Below are positions 1 through 12,925 of a stretch of 64,000 nt of DNA, piece by piece. This DNA comes from Nepenthes gracilis (lineage: Eukaryota; Streptophyta; Magnoliopsida; Caryophyllales; Nepenthaceae), in assembly GCA_033239525.1 (NCBI GenBank), contig BSYO01000030.1:11739030-11803029 (forward strand). The letters run 5' to 3'. A program made the position numbers and the translations under genes. Each line of letters begins with the position of its first letter. The first letter of the stretch is position 1. The notes beneath the pieces were generated by a model. The model saw only the letters and a list, made by a program, of their open reading frames with translations. It was not told the origin of the DNA and ran no database searches.

Positions 1-555
1 CTAAATACCGAGTTCTCTACTTCTTAGCTAGCTTAACAGTGCTACAAGTAGAATAGCACTTAAAAATGGAGTTATATTGAACTTGCCAAATGAATTTTCC
101 CTCTTCGGAGGCAATAAAATATGGGTCCCAGACACCCAACAACCGCTAATGCATAAAATGAGCTATCTTGCTGAAGTCTGGTTAGGATTCTGTCACTTTT
201 CCCTCAAACTCGCAGCAATGAGAATTTTATCTGGATTACTTTGATGGATAGAATTATTACAACACACTAAAATATATTAGATCCATCTTATAATACTAAC
301 TATCCAAGTTATTATGATGAAATTTTCTCAGTTAGGAATATGGAAGGATTCTAAAATAGGACTCTAATAGCTCCTTAATGACCTAGGAATGCCATGCTGA
401 AAAGTTTCACAGCCGAGGAAGCAAATTCTAAGTTCCAAACTAAAAGTCATGATATTGGCCAAATTTCAGGATTCAAAGAATGAACATAAGATGCCTATGA
501 TGCAACATCATTACCAAAACATTTGAATCGAGGCACACAGATCAAGAAAATATAC

Positions 556-3500
556 CTGATCCTCAAGAAACAATCGCGGAGGCGTACACCATGCACCGTG
601 GCGGTAAGTGGTAAAAGAACTGGCGCTGGTTAACCCAGTAAGGGAACTAATTTGAGACATCTGAGGACTCTGTCTGCCTGCAGAGACCTGTTGCTCCTGC
701 TCTCTTAGAGCTATGATGTAGTCATAGGTGCTAATTCCCTGGAAAAAACCAAACGCTAACATACTAAAAAATGATGTTGAAACCAAAAAGAATTCATTCC
801 TGTTGATGCTTTCAAAAGGCAAATCAGGATAATCACAATTCAATGGAAACCCAGTAGTGTGACCCAAATTTATTTTGCGATCAGCCCTTTGAAGACCCAA
901 ACCAAAAAGTTTGCAATGCCCAAATTAGTGTGTGATTTTTGAATGGAGATTAATGGTGGTAGTAGAGGGTTTGCCAAGATCTAAAAAATTCAATTATAAC
1001 CATCTCCTCTTGTAACCCTAATTTTGAAAATAATAAAATCTCTCATCCTCTGCCCTTGGTACTTTTTCCTTTGGAGTTTTCCACGTAAATTTAGTATTTT
1101 ATTGTGTGATTGTTTACTTTTACTGTTATTAATATTTTGAATCCCTAAAAATCCAAAATTAAACTTGTAGCTGGCTTCCATTACACTCCAACCATGCAAT
1201 CTCATCAACCACCAATCTACTGACCACGTGCTTAACGACCAAGGGTGGATCTACATATATGTGAGTGGGACCAAATGACCCCACTGAAAATAAATCATAA
1301 ATAGATAGAAATTAAATATAAATATATAAATAATTGAATTGGGATTTTTTATTAATTCTATTAAATTTATTTATTGGACACTATGAATCAATTATCTCAC
1401 TGTATTTAGTCAGATTTCAACATTTTATATCAAAGACAATGACGTTATTATTTTAAATTTACTTAGTTAAAAATAATAAAACAATGTTAGAATTTATTCC
1501 ACGGGAGAAAAATCCTGAATAGCCTCTGATAGTGAGCACTGATACACACGTACAGAGGCAAGAAACACATGTTAAATTGAGAATGCTTGACATGCTTTCT
1601 TGACTGTAAATCAAGAGGTTCGTAGTTGAGAAGCCTCAAATATTGTTGAAAGATGCAATACAGGGATCAACAAGTGGGTGGTAGCTTTACCTTCTTTATT
1701 AGGAGAATGTGGAAGAAGAAAAGCTGAGCTAGAGGTAGGGTTGCTATCATTGCCAAAATAGTGCAGACAACCTGTAGCAATCAATGCTCGAATTAGTTAA
1801 AAATAGGGTCAGTACTATGATAGATGGAAATATCATATAGATATGTATCAATATTGGGCTCACTAATGCCAATATTTCCTAATACTACGGCATTAGCGTG
1901 ATATATTACTATATCAATGATATATCATGATATATTAACTGAAATACCTGATATTTGGTCAATATGGCCTTGTAAATTTACAAGTTTCATTATTATTTTT
2001 TCCAATAAATCTGATACAAATACATATCGTTCAATATACACAATACTGATACCATTGTCAATACCAATATTTTCATCTATGACTCCTATCATAACTAAAC
2101 CTGTGAGAACTAGTAAATCCATTATGCACAAAATAGCCAGAGAAATTTCCCATATTTCTTTAAGGGTCAAAACTACTAATGATAGATTGGTGATATCAAC
2201 ACACATCTACATTGACAAAGCTATTACTTTTACTATATGATATCGATTATGAGTCCGCTTCGTAACTCCAAATAGTATAGTGCAACATTCTTGGACAGTA
2301 GATGCGATTTTATATAGTATTTCTTTACTCCGAGATTTTCTAGGCCAATCCCCTCTTCTTGCTATAATTTCAGCTAATTTACCGTTTCTTAGTTACACTT
2401 CATTAAACCTATATTTTTAAGTGTTCAAATCACGTCATTTTCTCATCTTTTTCTTTAAAGGTGTAAGTTCTAAATGATTACTGATATCCTTCTTTATCAT
2501 TTAGAATGGCCCTAGTCATCAATCTTAGCAATTACTTTCTGATAGGTACTTAATTACTCAATATTCTTAATCACAAAGCATAACAAGATTATAGTTGTCA
2601 TAGAAAATATTCCTTTCAATATTAGAGGTATCTCATGATCAAAAAATACTCCCAATATATTTCTACATTTTCATTAAGTTGCATTAATCCTATGTATCAA
2701 GTGGTTGTTTATATTTTCATTTTTCAGAATTATGGATCCAAGATGCAAAATCTATTGTCTTTAGAAATATGTTGATCATTAATTAACCTGTTCATTATTT
2801 CACCTAGAACTACAAAAGTAGCACTTCGTGAATACTGTTTTACCTCCACTTATGCCATTGATTCTAGAACCACAGTGCATACTCTATACTTTTCTTTTAC
2901 TTCTGCTCTTGTTTCATCTATTAAAATAACATCATTCGCAAACATGCACCAAGAAACCCCATTTTAAATTTTGTAAGTTCTACCATGACTAAGGCAAAAC
3001 AAATAAGGAATTAAAATTGAATTTTAATGCACTCCTACTGTAATAGAAAAATTCTCAGTCTTTCTTCCTACAATTCTAAAAATAACCATTACTCCCTCAT
3101 ACATATCCTTAAGACATCTACATATGTTCCACTGCCTCCCTTCTTTTCTTACACTAAGTAAAAGACTTAATCGAGTACCCTAGTATAAGCCCCCTTTAAA
3201 TAAATAAAAACAGTGTAAATCTCTCTCTTTTTTAAGTTTATCCATTAACCTTTCAAAAAGTAGAATAAACCAAAATAGATTTTTATAATCATTTGTTTAT
3301 TGTCTTTGACTTTGTCCAATTATTCTTTACTAAAGTTTTCAATTTATGATTCATCACTTTATTTCCATGTTAATTAGGAAAATGCTAAATATCTCATTTA
3401 TTTTGATATATGGATACTGAAGTGCATCTCCTCTGTTAAAATGACACTCTTTTAGAATGTAAAATCATTTGAAATAAACTAGTTAAAAAATTTGTTTCAC

Positions 3501-6500
3501 AATCTCCTAGTATTTCAAATTTTCATTGGGTTGGTGATTTTAGACAAACAATTAAGAAATGTCATCCAAAGAAAATAAATCAGAAACGGCTAAACAATGA
3601 CAAGAAAGGAGAAAAATCAAAAACTTACCACCACAAGAACAAATGGCACCATAGAGAAGCTGCTTCCTAACTTGGAAATTATATCCACAGTAAATCTCTT
3701 TTGATCAAGAAAACAGCATACCAACACAATGATTCCAGTTGACCATTGAAGAATAAGCTGCAATCTCAAAGCCCAAGATGGATTTGTATACCTGTCAATA
3801 ACTTTTTAAAATAAAAATGGCATGAAAGATAAAACTATTAATCTTTGAGAATATAAGAAATGCCATCATTGGATATTGGCACTTCATTTCTGATTTGGGA
3901 ATCTATCGAGCAATCGATCTGAATTATGAAAGTTGTTTGAGGAGTGGATCTAATGGTAGTCTCCGCTTCTTTATTACTGCATTGTGCATGACTATACACA
4001 GCGGGTATGTTGCTGCCTTCAGGATCGATAGAGTTGTCAAAGCAGTGCACCTATGTTACTCAAGCTGCAACCCATACAGATCAACCTTCTGGTAGAAATA
4101 GGACTGTGAATGAAAATATAGGTATGATCATGAACAAATCGGGTAATAAGTACTCGTATCAAACACAATCATTTTTTGGGAGCAATATCGGGTGTACTAG
4201 CCGAAATTTTGAATATCAGCCCATACACTTGCGCTATATCACCATATCAACATATCTCTATTTTACTGCGGTATTAGGGGGCTGATACTTATATATATAT
4301 ATATATATATATTCTGCATATTGATTGATACAAAGGGCGCTAAATCGAGTTCAGATACAAAGGAGCTAGGACCAGGGGAAATTATGGTCACATAAAAAGT
4401 AGGCTGGATAAAATCTGTAATTCGAGAAAGTTGCTAAACAAATTGTGCAAGTCTATGCTTACCAGTAAGAGGGAAAAAACCATGAGGGTGAAAAACTTTC
4501 GGTAATTCTTTTTGCCAATGCAGTTATTGAGCCACTGCAAACGCAATAACAAATAGAGAAATCAGATGCAGCATCAAAAAAAAGGGCAACTACTCCAATT
4601 TCAATTCAGCAGTTCTGAAATACCCGGCAATGATGATCAAACCGGTCCACACATTTGTCACAAACTCTACAGTGTTTGCTGTACTTGAAGACCTACAAGA
4701 GAAACATAATCTCAACAACACAAACCTCATATATCAGCAGAATTGCATAAAGGCAGCCAATAAACGAACATTGATTGGCCTGCTGCCATTTTTTCTGGCA
4801 GCCTATGATGCTTCAGAGGAAGCATAACAGTGCGTATACGATAGGTTGTAATGTATTGAAATGAGTGCTGCATGTGGCAATCTGATACTGTGCTTTCTCT
4901 ATGACAGCTACAATAACTGTGTTTTCCTTATTTCAATATTGTACTAAATTGAGTGAAATATTGAAAGTTGATTCATATGGCCGACCCCACTTAGTGGGAG
5001 TTAAGGCTTTGATGTTGATATTGATGATAGTCTTTTACTTATTTTTTAATTATTTTTTAGAATATGAAAATTACCATGAAGTTCAAATGATCCTTTATAC
5101 CTCAACTTCACATAAGCTGCAATAGAACATGCCATCTTCACTCATCTGCCTCTGAGAAGTTTCTTCACGTGGGCTTGTGCATCTGCAAAGGAAAGTACAA
5201 GGAAACAACACCACCCCTAGGAAAGAAGACGAACAGCTTGCCGAGTTATTTTTGCCCTCACTTTCTGCTTCAAGATCTTGTTCACTCACATCCATGCTCT
5301 TCACATCATTATCAATAGTGCTGTCCCCATTTGTTGCAGCATTTCGGTCATGGATTGATGATGTCAGCTCTCCACCCGACTTAGATTCCTTGGATTTGGT
5401 ATGTTTGCCATTTTCTGAAGTCTTAAGGTATTTCTTAGTCTTGAAGACTCCTGGGTCTGCTGGATTAGCTGCTGCACACCATATATATAGGCCGAAGGAA
5501 CATAGAATCTAAAAAGAATGAGTAGTTATTACAGATTCTATAGGAAAAGAGCACATAATTTAAAGAAAGAAGAAATAACAACAGCACTTAAAGGGAAGGT
5601 TGAAAAGGAAGATGCCAACTTTTCATAGAAAGGAAGTGTTTTATTATATATTCTATAGAAAAAGAGCGAATAATTGCAAAAGAAGAAGAAGAAGAGAGGA
5701 CAACATAAAGAAGGTAGGTTCAAAATGTAGATGCCAACTTTTCATACATTCAGCTAAGTGAGGATTGCATACAGCTGAATGAGACAGAGTTGAAAGGGTA
5801 ATTTTCAATAGCAATAATGAAAATAAGTTGCAATTGCAATATCAACAATCTCTTTCGACAAATAACCAACATGACTGTAGTATGTTACCAACTATATGGC
5901 TCACAAAATATCTAATCAGATGAGTCAACGGCTAGATACAAGGGTAGCAACTGCTTGATCCAGCTAGATACCAGATAGTTTATTCCACCTCCATAGCCTT
6001 GGTTTTCTTGATAAGCAGAAGCCATTTAGTTCTTGAGAGGCAATCATTGACTTCAGAGAAGGCACAAGCAGAAGAATGCTATGTGATCGAACTGAGGACA
6101 TAGCCCACAAACAATATATTGTCGTTGAGAGAAGTTCAGATATGTCATGTATTAGACAGCAGGGAATTGAATGGTATGTTTTTACTGCTGCTCAGGTAAA
6201 AAATGCTTTGGCAGCTAGCAAAGGCATTATCTTTTCAGTTGTGAAGGTGATGGCATTTAAGCAATTCATATTACAAAAGATAATAACCTGATATTCACGT
6301 TTAGAAATTCATCCATAGAAATGCAGACGCAGCCTTTATTGTTCAGTGTCTAACAATTTAAGTAGAATCATGCCCAGTTGGAAGTGTACTTTCACATCTG
6401 TGAACTTTCAAAGGAGTTTCACTTCATTAGGATCTCCGAAAGCAGAATGCTAGTTGAAAGCTTTAATTTGCAGAAGAATGTTCTATACTGAATTCAACTA

Positions 6501-7452
6501 TGTAATAACACCAGAATATTGCTAAAGCGATTGCATCTGGTCACACACCTTCAACTTTAGCAATTTAATTTACAGCTAGTCAGATACTTTAATTCAATTA
6601 GAATTTACAACAGTCCAGATACATTAATTACTCACAATTATGGACATACTTCAAGCTCACCCATGAATGGCCACATGTTAAAAATATAATTCAACTATGA
6701 CAGAAGGAATGTGAGTCATGCCTCCAGGAATCCTTTTCTTTTAACTGGTAAAATGGCATGATTGTTGAAACTGTTCAATGTCTACTCAGGTCAGTTGACT
6801 GAAGCTAAAAGAAAATGGAATGCATCCTATCCAAGTGCAAATGAATATGAACACAAGATCTAAATAGTAGAAGAAAAAAAAAGAACACTCATCTGGCCTT
6901 AGCAACAAAAAAGTAGTTCAAACATAAACCCAGAACAGGAAAGAGACACATTTGTTTTTTTTTTTTTAAAACTTTTGTGTGGAGGGTGGGGGGTAGGGGT
7001 TGAGATTTTTCTTTTACCTCCAAGAACACGAATCGCATCACAACCCCTCCCCCAAAAAAAAAAAAAAAAAAAGAAGAGGATAAAACACGGATCTGAACCA
7101 TTGAATACACTTCAAGCCATTGGAATTTTTATTTTATACATTGGAAAATTCCGTTTTGTTATTAAGTTACAGAAGCAAGAAATAAGTGGAAAGAGCTTAA
7201 AAATACTAAACTTACAAGAGGAGTGTAGACCCCCATTATGGAATACTGATACAGTTTCTTCCCCACAAAGGGGGCAAAGAAAACATAGAAGGAAAACCCC
7301 AATGCAAGAAAGACAGAAACAGCAACAACCTGCACAGTAATAGAGAACAGCATTCATAAGGAAAAATGGAACACATCTCAAAGAAATGTCAGTGAAGGAG
7401 AGATGGATACCTGAAGTGGGTGAAACGGAAGCTGCCATCCATGCCTTCTCAT
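556..7452 (-). CDS. DHHC-type protein S-acyltransferase, plant PAT19-22-like clade, 3' end outside window
   Basis: This enzyme class attaches palmitate to cysteines of membrane-associated proteins. Visible coding exons on the minus strand are 7411-7452, 7216-7329, 5101-5508, 4624-4692, 4463-4534, 3629-3757, 1691-1771 and 556-738. All are whole-codon exons with GT/AG borders, giving 366 residues. The start is the ATG at 7452, beginning MRRHGWQLPFHPLQ. Hydrophobic segments lie near residues 15-34 and 44-66, followed by the DPG motif (70-72). The cysteine-rich domain runs C182-C185...H195-C196...C199...C202, the DHHC motif is D207-H208-H209-C210, and C216 follows. Two more hydrophobic segments lie at about 222-250 and 270-301, and then a STYDY stretch (308-312) near the usual TTxE position. 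The catalytic and zinc-binding residues all look intact. The last visible exon ends in a good donor site, but no C-terminal exon was found in bases 1-555, so the rest should lie beyond the edge. Choice of paralogue within the clade is from remembered family sequence. Confidence 0.9.
1800..2000 (+). repeat. Copy of an 'ATATCGG' dispersed repeat family
   Basis: This AT-rich stretch lies in the intron between the 3629-3757 and 1691-1771 exons of the acyltransferase gene. It carries a block (about 1845-1925) that matches, as reverse complement, the block around 33485-33575 in the eIF5A gene. Shared words include ATATTGGG and CCAATATTTCCT. Short palindromes of the GATATATC type recur. Homology probably extends toward 2240, but less clearly. 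I could not assign it to a named transposon class. Confidence 0.45.
2440..3330 (-). mobile_element. Degenerate RTE-type LINE reverse-transcriptase relic
   Basis: Reading the minus strand with frame changes gives recognisable non-LTR reverse-transcriptase blocks in the right order. A block resembling the 'VFIDLEKAYDRV' region lies near 3215-3150, a degraded copy of the catalytic 'FADD' region (read here as FANDVILIDET) near 2960-2915, and the region after the thumb, reading VPLILKGIFY, near 2630-2590. Many stops and frameshifts make it dead. It lies in an intron of the acyltransferase gene in the same orientation as that gene. The RTE-clade assignment rests on remembered plant LINE proteins. 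The ends are approximate. Confidence 0.6.
4130..4320. repeat. ATATCGG-type repeat fragment and (TA)n microsatellite
   Basis: Bases about 4180-4280 contain ATATCGG and ATATCAGCCC words like the dispersed repeat at 1800-2000 and 33370-34080. They are followed by a pure TA run at about 4290-4312. All of this is within an intron of the acyltransferase gene. Confidence 0.35.
4960..5035 (+). mobile_element. Truncated RTE LINE 3' tail
   Basis: The words GGCCGACCCCACTTAGTGGG and TTAAGGCTTTGATG, followed by short GAT/GTT repeats, are what I recognise as the conserved 3' end and simple-repeat tail of plant RTE LINEs. A shorter, more decayed version occurs at about 20615-20648. No coding part remains beside this copy. 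It sits between two acyltransferase exons and ends about 65 bases from the 5101-5508 exon. Confidence 0.5.
6955..7075. repeat. Poly(T) and poly(A) tracts
   Basis: A run of about 14 T at 6955-6968 and a run of about 17 A at 7054-7071 flank a G-rich stretch in the second intron of the acyltransferase gene. The runs produce low-complexity open frames on both strands that are not genes. Confidence 0.8.
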
Positions 7453-10400
7453 TTTCGTCTTGGATGCTAAGCCGAGGGGAAAACAAAGAATCCTTAGAAT
7501 TTTACGAAATGGGAAAAAAAAAAAAAAGATGATTTTGGGGGTTTTGTGCTTATAATGAATTATCTGCTCTCACTCTCCCTGATTCTGGGGGAAAGATGGC
7601 ATTCCATTACTGCTTCGGCTTCATCTTGGAAGCATCCGAGAAAATCTTGCCTGCCCATATTTTCAGAGGTCAAAAGCAGACGAGGAGCTAAAGTTATCTG
7701 GTTCGCTCAAATCATGACCATAGGAGAAGAAAACAATTTGGGGGTTTTCACTAACATTCTACTGAGATTTTTTTCTTTTAAACCACCTACAGAGCGGAGA
7801 GAAAACTGTAGATTACTTCTAATTTTACAAGGAAGCGAATACTCTACGAAGCTAACAAAAAAACCACTTTAACTATTTCTTGTGAGTATTTTTTTTTTTT
7901 TTTTTCTGGTTGGTGTTTTCAGACAGTAGTTCACTTCTCTCTCTTCGTAATAGTTCCTCCATAACAAGGGCTTCTTGCCCTCACATAACCTTCCCCCTCC
8001 AATCCACAAGGAAAATCTGGACCTTTAAGCCAAAATTCCTTTAAAAATTAACATTTTTGTTAATTAAATATAATAAATATGGAAGGATCTATAACTCACA
8101 TCGTATTTTGGACACCCTTGAAGGAAAACAACAATATGTGATAAAATTTTGTAAAAATACAGAGGTAAAATAAATTTGACTACAGCCATTAAATAAGTAA
8201 TAAATTGTTTTAATCCGAAAAATGGACTCTTATTCTCTCTCAACAAATGAGAGCCCCCCTAAATCTGACATACACTGTTTTTTCTGATTGATAGGGATAA
8301 AATGACATATACTGTTTTTACATGTGCCTCTGTACTATTGAAATTACTTTATATTTTTGAAAATCAAGTTTATTATTCAGAAAATTAATTTAATACCCCA
8401 TGCCAAGTTACTAACTCAACTACTTTTTGGAACTTTTTATTTTTAATCTTTCATACTCAATACACATGGCATTCTTATCTTCATAAAATGTTGTAAACAA
8501 AATAAAAAAAAAATTGAAATAGCTATGATATAATAGGATATTGCTTAGTTATAGTAATAAGAAGTACAAAAGAAATGAAAAAATAAATAAAGAAAAACCA
8601 GGTGAGGAATGCTCATATCAAGAAACCAGATCAATTCATTATATTTCATTTATGAAGCCCATACAATATATTATTAAATCTCTTATATACTAAATTAAAT
8701 TGCTGTTTTTCGTACTCAACACATTCATTTTTAAATAATTCTACAATAAAAAAAAATAACATGCATAATATTTGCTCTATTAATTTATATAAATACATTT
8801 ATCTATAAATAAATAAATAAATATTATATTATTAAAAATATCATTAGAGTAATTTTAAAATAATTTTTTTTATGAGAATTAACATTTGTAGTAGTACTAG
8901 TAGCAGAGGTCCACATTTCAGAATTAATTAATTATGGGTTAGGTTGAAATGGGGACAAAATGCCTTGACCTCTTGTTGGAAGGCTCAAACCCAAACCACT
9001 TCTACAAACCCACTTTAGCTTCTCCTGTTAGTGTTACTAATTAAATAATGGCTCTGCCTTTGATTTATTTATTTTTTAACTTAAAAATCACATTCAATAA
9101 GTCACAGTTTATTAATTTTTGTCAAAATGTATTTTTATGACACTTTTTAAAAAAATTAAATTAAAACTTACTAAAAAAATTCAGAATCAAATGGTCTTAC
9201 TAAGTTATTATAAATAATTTTAAAATAAAAATTATACCATTTTAATAAAACTATTTAAACAGTAATATATATAATTTTAGATATACAGTATTTCTATTAG
9301 ACTTTTATATATTTGTGATAAATAAGTTGTTGGATGTTAATGTATCATACATAATATATCATATTTACATTATAAGTCATACCTAATATAATATAGTATG
9401 AAATTTATATACAGTCCGTTCTTGGTTTTCCTCCCCTTCCCTCCCTTAAATGGCCACATAACTGTTTAGGTGTAAAAAAGAAAAAAGATTGCATGCTATT
9501 ACTAACATAGACCAGTATGACTCGCGGGTCACCTACCATATAATTTGACATAATCTAAAATATTGTGTCGTACTATACACATCTTAATATTATTTATCAT
9601 AAGTTAGGCTATGTCGTGTTATGCTATAAGTGATCAAGTCCATTTAATACCTTTAGTTTTATATATAACTATAATAACAGTTGGATTTAGAGTGACTTAT
9701 CTATGATACTACAGAAAATAATATCACGTATGTAAGTATGATAAGTATAATTTTATCAAAATTAGTCATTTTTGTCTGACTATAATTCATAAGCAATAAA
9801 AATAGATTTATGCAAGACAATGGTAGTTGAAACATCCCATTCTATGTCCGCTAGTCTAGTATTTTTCAAGCTAATTTTATATTTGAATTAGTAAATTATT
9901 TAGACAGTGTAATACTAAATTTATTTTTTTATGATATGGAGGCCATGAGCGAGCATTAATAAAAAAAAAATAAGATTAATTTACTATTATATGGAAGTCA
10001 CAAATTCAAATTATAAAATTATTTTATTTTTAATATGTAAAATTAAGACTTTATATATCCTACCCTCATAAAAAAATTAGAAAAAGATAGAAATAATTAA
10101 AGGCAACAACTTGACTTATTTTTAGTTATTTATTTACTTTTATTCAAATTTCAAATTCTATAAACAAAAATATTCAAAGATAAAAATTCGTCACATATTT
10201 TATAAATAAAAATATGTAATTTAATAATTATACCTTACATATTTTTTTAACATGCACGAAATTTATATATAAAATAAAAATATTTTTATTTTTATTTAAT
10301 CCAAAATACTTACTTACCAAAAAAATATAAAAAAATAAAAATATTTTTCATTTTGTCCAAATTTACAAAATTATAATAAAGTTATTCGTAATTTTCCTCC

Positions 10401-11150
10401 CTCCCATCCACAAATTTACATTAGCTACAATTAACATACACCCTTAATTAAAAGGCATTTTAAAATATTTTTTAAATACTATTAAATAACATAAAAATTT
10501 ATTTATTTATTAATTTATGACAATAAGTTCAAATAATAATAGATAAATTTATGAAACCCAACATTTGATTTCCTAGAATTAAAAAATGGAATATGATATT
10601 TTTTTTTATGAATTTTAGAAATATAATAAAAATTTATAACTTTGAGATTAAAATTTATATGTTAATTATATATAATAAAATCGAATAAGATGAGATTATT
10701 TTGATAAATTACTTTTTACTATTTGGGTTGTATAGTGATGGCTAATCATAATTTTATTTTTTAAAAATTATATAAATATAGCATTTAAAAATTTTAAAAC
10801 TAATATTCTAATAAAAAAATATTATCTAAAAATATCTTAAAAAATATTAAATTTTATAAATTAAAAAAATTTAGAATTTATATTTTACTATTCAGTAAAA
10901 AATTAACTATATATTAAAATTATTATTTAAATTATAATATATTATTCAATTCAAATAATAAAATTTTAATTTTATTTAATTTTGAATTTCAATTAACATT
11001 AAAATCAAATTTATATTTTTATAAATTTTAAATATAATTTCACAATTCTGATGAAATATTATTATATATCACCGTGTTTCTAAATTAGGTAAAAAAAAAT
11101 TAGCGTTTGTCTGTTGGATGGCATACCTGGAAATAAAAATTAATAAAAAA
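7453..11150. other. Divergent intergenic region, AT-rich, no gene seen
   Basis: This lies between the start of the minus-strand acyltransferase gene and the promoter of the plus-strand DUF1336 gene. Bases 7453 to roughly 7650 should hold the acyltransferase 5' untranslated region. From about 8050 to 11100 the sequence is extremely AT-rich with many poly(A) and poly(T) runs. I see no coding signal, RNA gene or clear transposon there. Confidence 0.6.
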
Positions 11151-11153
11151 ACA

Positions 11154-11164
11154 TATATATAAAA
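11154..11164 (+). promoter_or_regulatory. TATA box of the DUF1336 gene
   Basis: TATATATAAAA lies about 30 bases before a sharp change from AT-rich DNA to a GC-richer, CT-rich leader. This fits a plant core promoter with transcription starting near 11185-11195. The assignment is inference from position and base composition. Confidence 0.5.
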
Positions 11165-11189
11165 GATTGGAGAAATAAAGGAGGGGAAG

Positions 11190-11490
11190 ATTTAAAAGGG
11201 GCGGGATGAGTAACGGGATCCGAAGACGACGGCGGGAGAAGCTCCTGACTTTTTCTCTCCTCTTACCTCCGTTTCCTCCCCCTCTCTCTGCCTGTCTTCT
11301 GTCTGTCTATCTCTGCCCTCTGTTATCTCCGTGTCGAAATCATTGCGGTGCTGATCGGAGACCGTTGGATTTCGGTTGTGGCAGAGAAGGAGCTTCGAAG
11401 TCCGATCGGCGGCGGTGTCTGTCTTCTAACCCGAAGATCTTCCCGCCTCGCCTGAATCCGGCCCCCTTCTCCCTCTCTCTCTCTCGTCAG
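11190..11490 (+). other. Non-coding first exon (5' UTR) of the DUF1336 gene
   Basis: A CT-rich leader with several short upstream ORFs ends in CGTCAG followed by GTCTCC, a usable splice donor at 11491. The next likely acceptor is GGCAG at 15199-15203, so the 5' UTR would be completed by 15204-15315 just before the ATG. A 3.7-kb intron in the 5' leader is common in plant genes of this type. The 122-codon ORF beginning at 11206 runs through the donor and resembles no protein I know. Confidence 0.55.
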
Positions 11491-12152
11491 GTCTCCTCTT
11501 TTCCACGCTCCGTTTTCTCATGCACATTTTGCTTTAATTTTGATTCTTCTGTTTTTATGATCCTTTGTGATTAAGAATGATATGCGCCTCTGTCTCTGCG
11601 TCCTTTTATTTTTTTCAAGGGTTTTTTTAATCTCTTGTTTGAATCGAATTCAATGTATTGCGTTGAAGTCTTATTGATATGAATCAATATGTCCCGTGTT
11701 CATCATTCCTAACTCGTGTTATGTTGTCTGCTATTTGTTATGTATGGTATTTGAAATCACGTTTTTGACGTTTGACTATCAAAATGTGGAATTATTTGTT
11801 CTATTCCTGATTGAAACTTTCTTTTTCTGATTTATATTCCACTTTTCCTGGAATCGATGTCTCTTAGGGTTTTTTTTTTTTTTATAAAGGAAATCGTTGA
11901 TTTTGATATTTAGTAATATGGCCCATGAAGGATTTCCCATATTTCACATTTGTTATTGGGTTGGGACGGAAAACATTTCCATTGTCCTTTGTTTGCTAGA
12001 GCATAGAAAAATGGAAATTAGTTTGCAACAAAAAATAAAATTACAACTAATTGGAGCAGTATTATTATAATTAATCTTCCATTTGGAAGGGAGTAGATTT
12101 GTTTCCATCATTGACTGTCATGGCCACTAATGCGCCCACCATGGCTGCTGAC

Positions 12153-12925
12153 CTGTAATTATTGGATTTACAATTCCATTAAACTCAAAAACATAACAGT
12201 AAAATAAATTTAAACCCTTTATTAAGTATTAATTATTAAACTCATAAATATAAAAAATATAATAATATATAATACTTTTTATTATAAAAAATTATTTTTA
12301 ATTAAGAAAAAAATTCTAAAATTTTTTTTGAATAAATCACTTATAATAATAATAGTATCGGTTATAAATAATTCTTTTTAAAATTCTTTTATTATAACCA
12401 CGAGTGAAGAATGGTTAATTACAATCTCCTCAACATATCAAATAACTTACAAGAAAAAGTATAACGAAAAATAAGAGTAATTAAATAAAATATACTCTAG
12501 AAATTCACTATAGAATAATGTACCCAATATTGGGGAAGGATGGAACTCAAATCGGATATTAACCTAATACTGAATCTCTTCATCTTTTATCTTTTTCTCT
12601 TCTCTCTCTATGCGGTACTCCTTATATGAAAATTAATTTCAAAATACCCTAGAAATACGTTAAGAGTATTTTTATACTGTGTGCCACGCTCGAGCGTCTG
12701 TCAAGCTCACCTCGGTCACGGGCGCCACCGGGAACGATGTCTCGGGTGCATCTTGAGAGCGTGCCTTCTAGAATTTGCATCCCTCGAGGGTACATCGGAT
12801 GTACGGCTATTGCTTTTGGAGCTTTACGTGCACGAATAATGTAATCCTCGCATAAATACCGCGTGATCTTTAAATGATTATCTATTTATTGTAATATTTA
12901 TAAGAAAGTAACCAAAATCTAATAA
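12153..12925 (+). mobile_element. Decayed LTR-like repeat, TGTTAGG family, copy 1
   Basis: It aligns along its length with the better-preserved copy at 17181-18010. Shared landmarks are the region after 'AATTAAG', 'CGAGTGAAGAAT', 'AATGTACCCAATATT', 'CTCTTCATCTTTTATC' and the later GC-rich tail. The start is mutated from TGTTAGG and the end from CAACA. It lies in the 5' UTR intron of the DUF1336 gene. Boundaries are within about 20 bases. Confidence 0.5.

Noticed and set aside
1..555. Search for the C-terminal acyltransferase exon
   Set aside because: No minus-strand stretch with an acceptor and the expected C-terminal sequence was found, so it probably lies outside the window.
3768..3793. 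Earlier acceptor (GACAG near 3793) for the acyltransferase exon ending at 3629
   Set aside because: It breaks the phase with the preceding exon. The TTGCAG acceptor at 3760-3758 keeps phase 0 and matches the family sequence.
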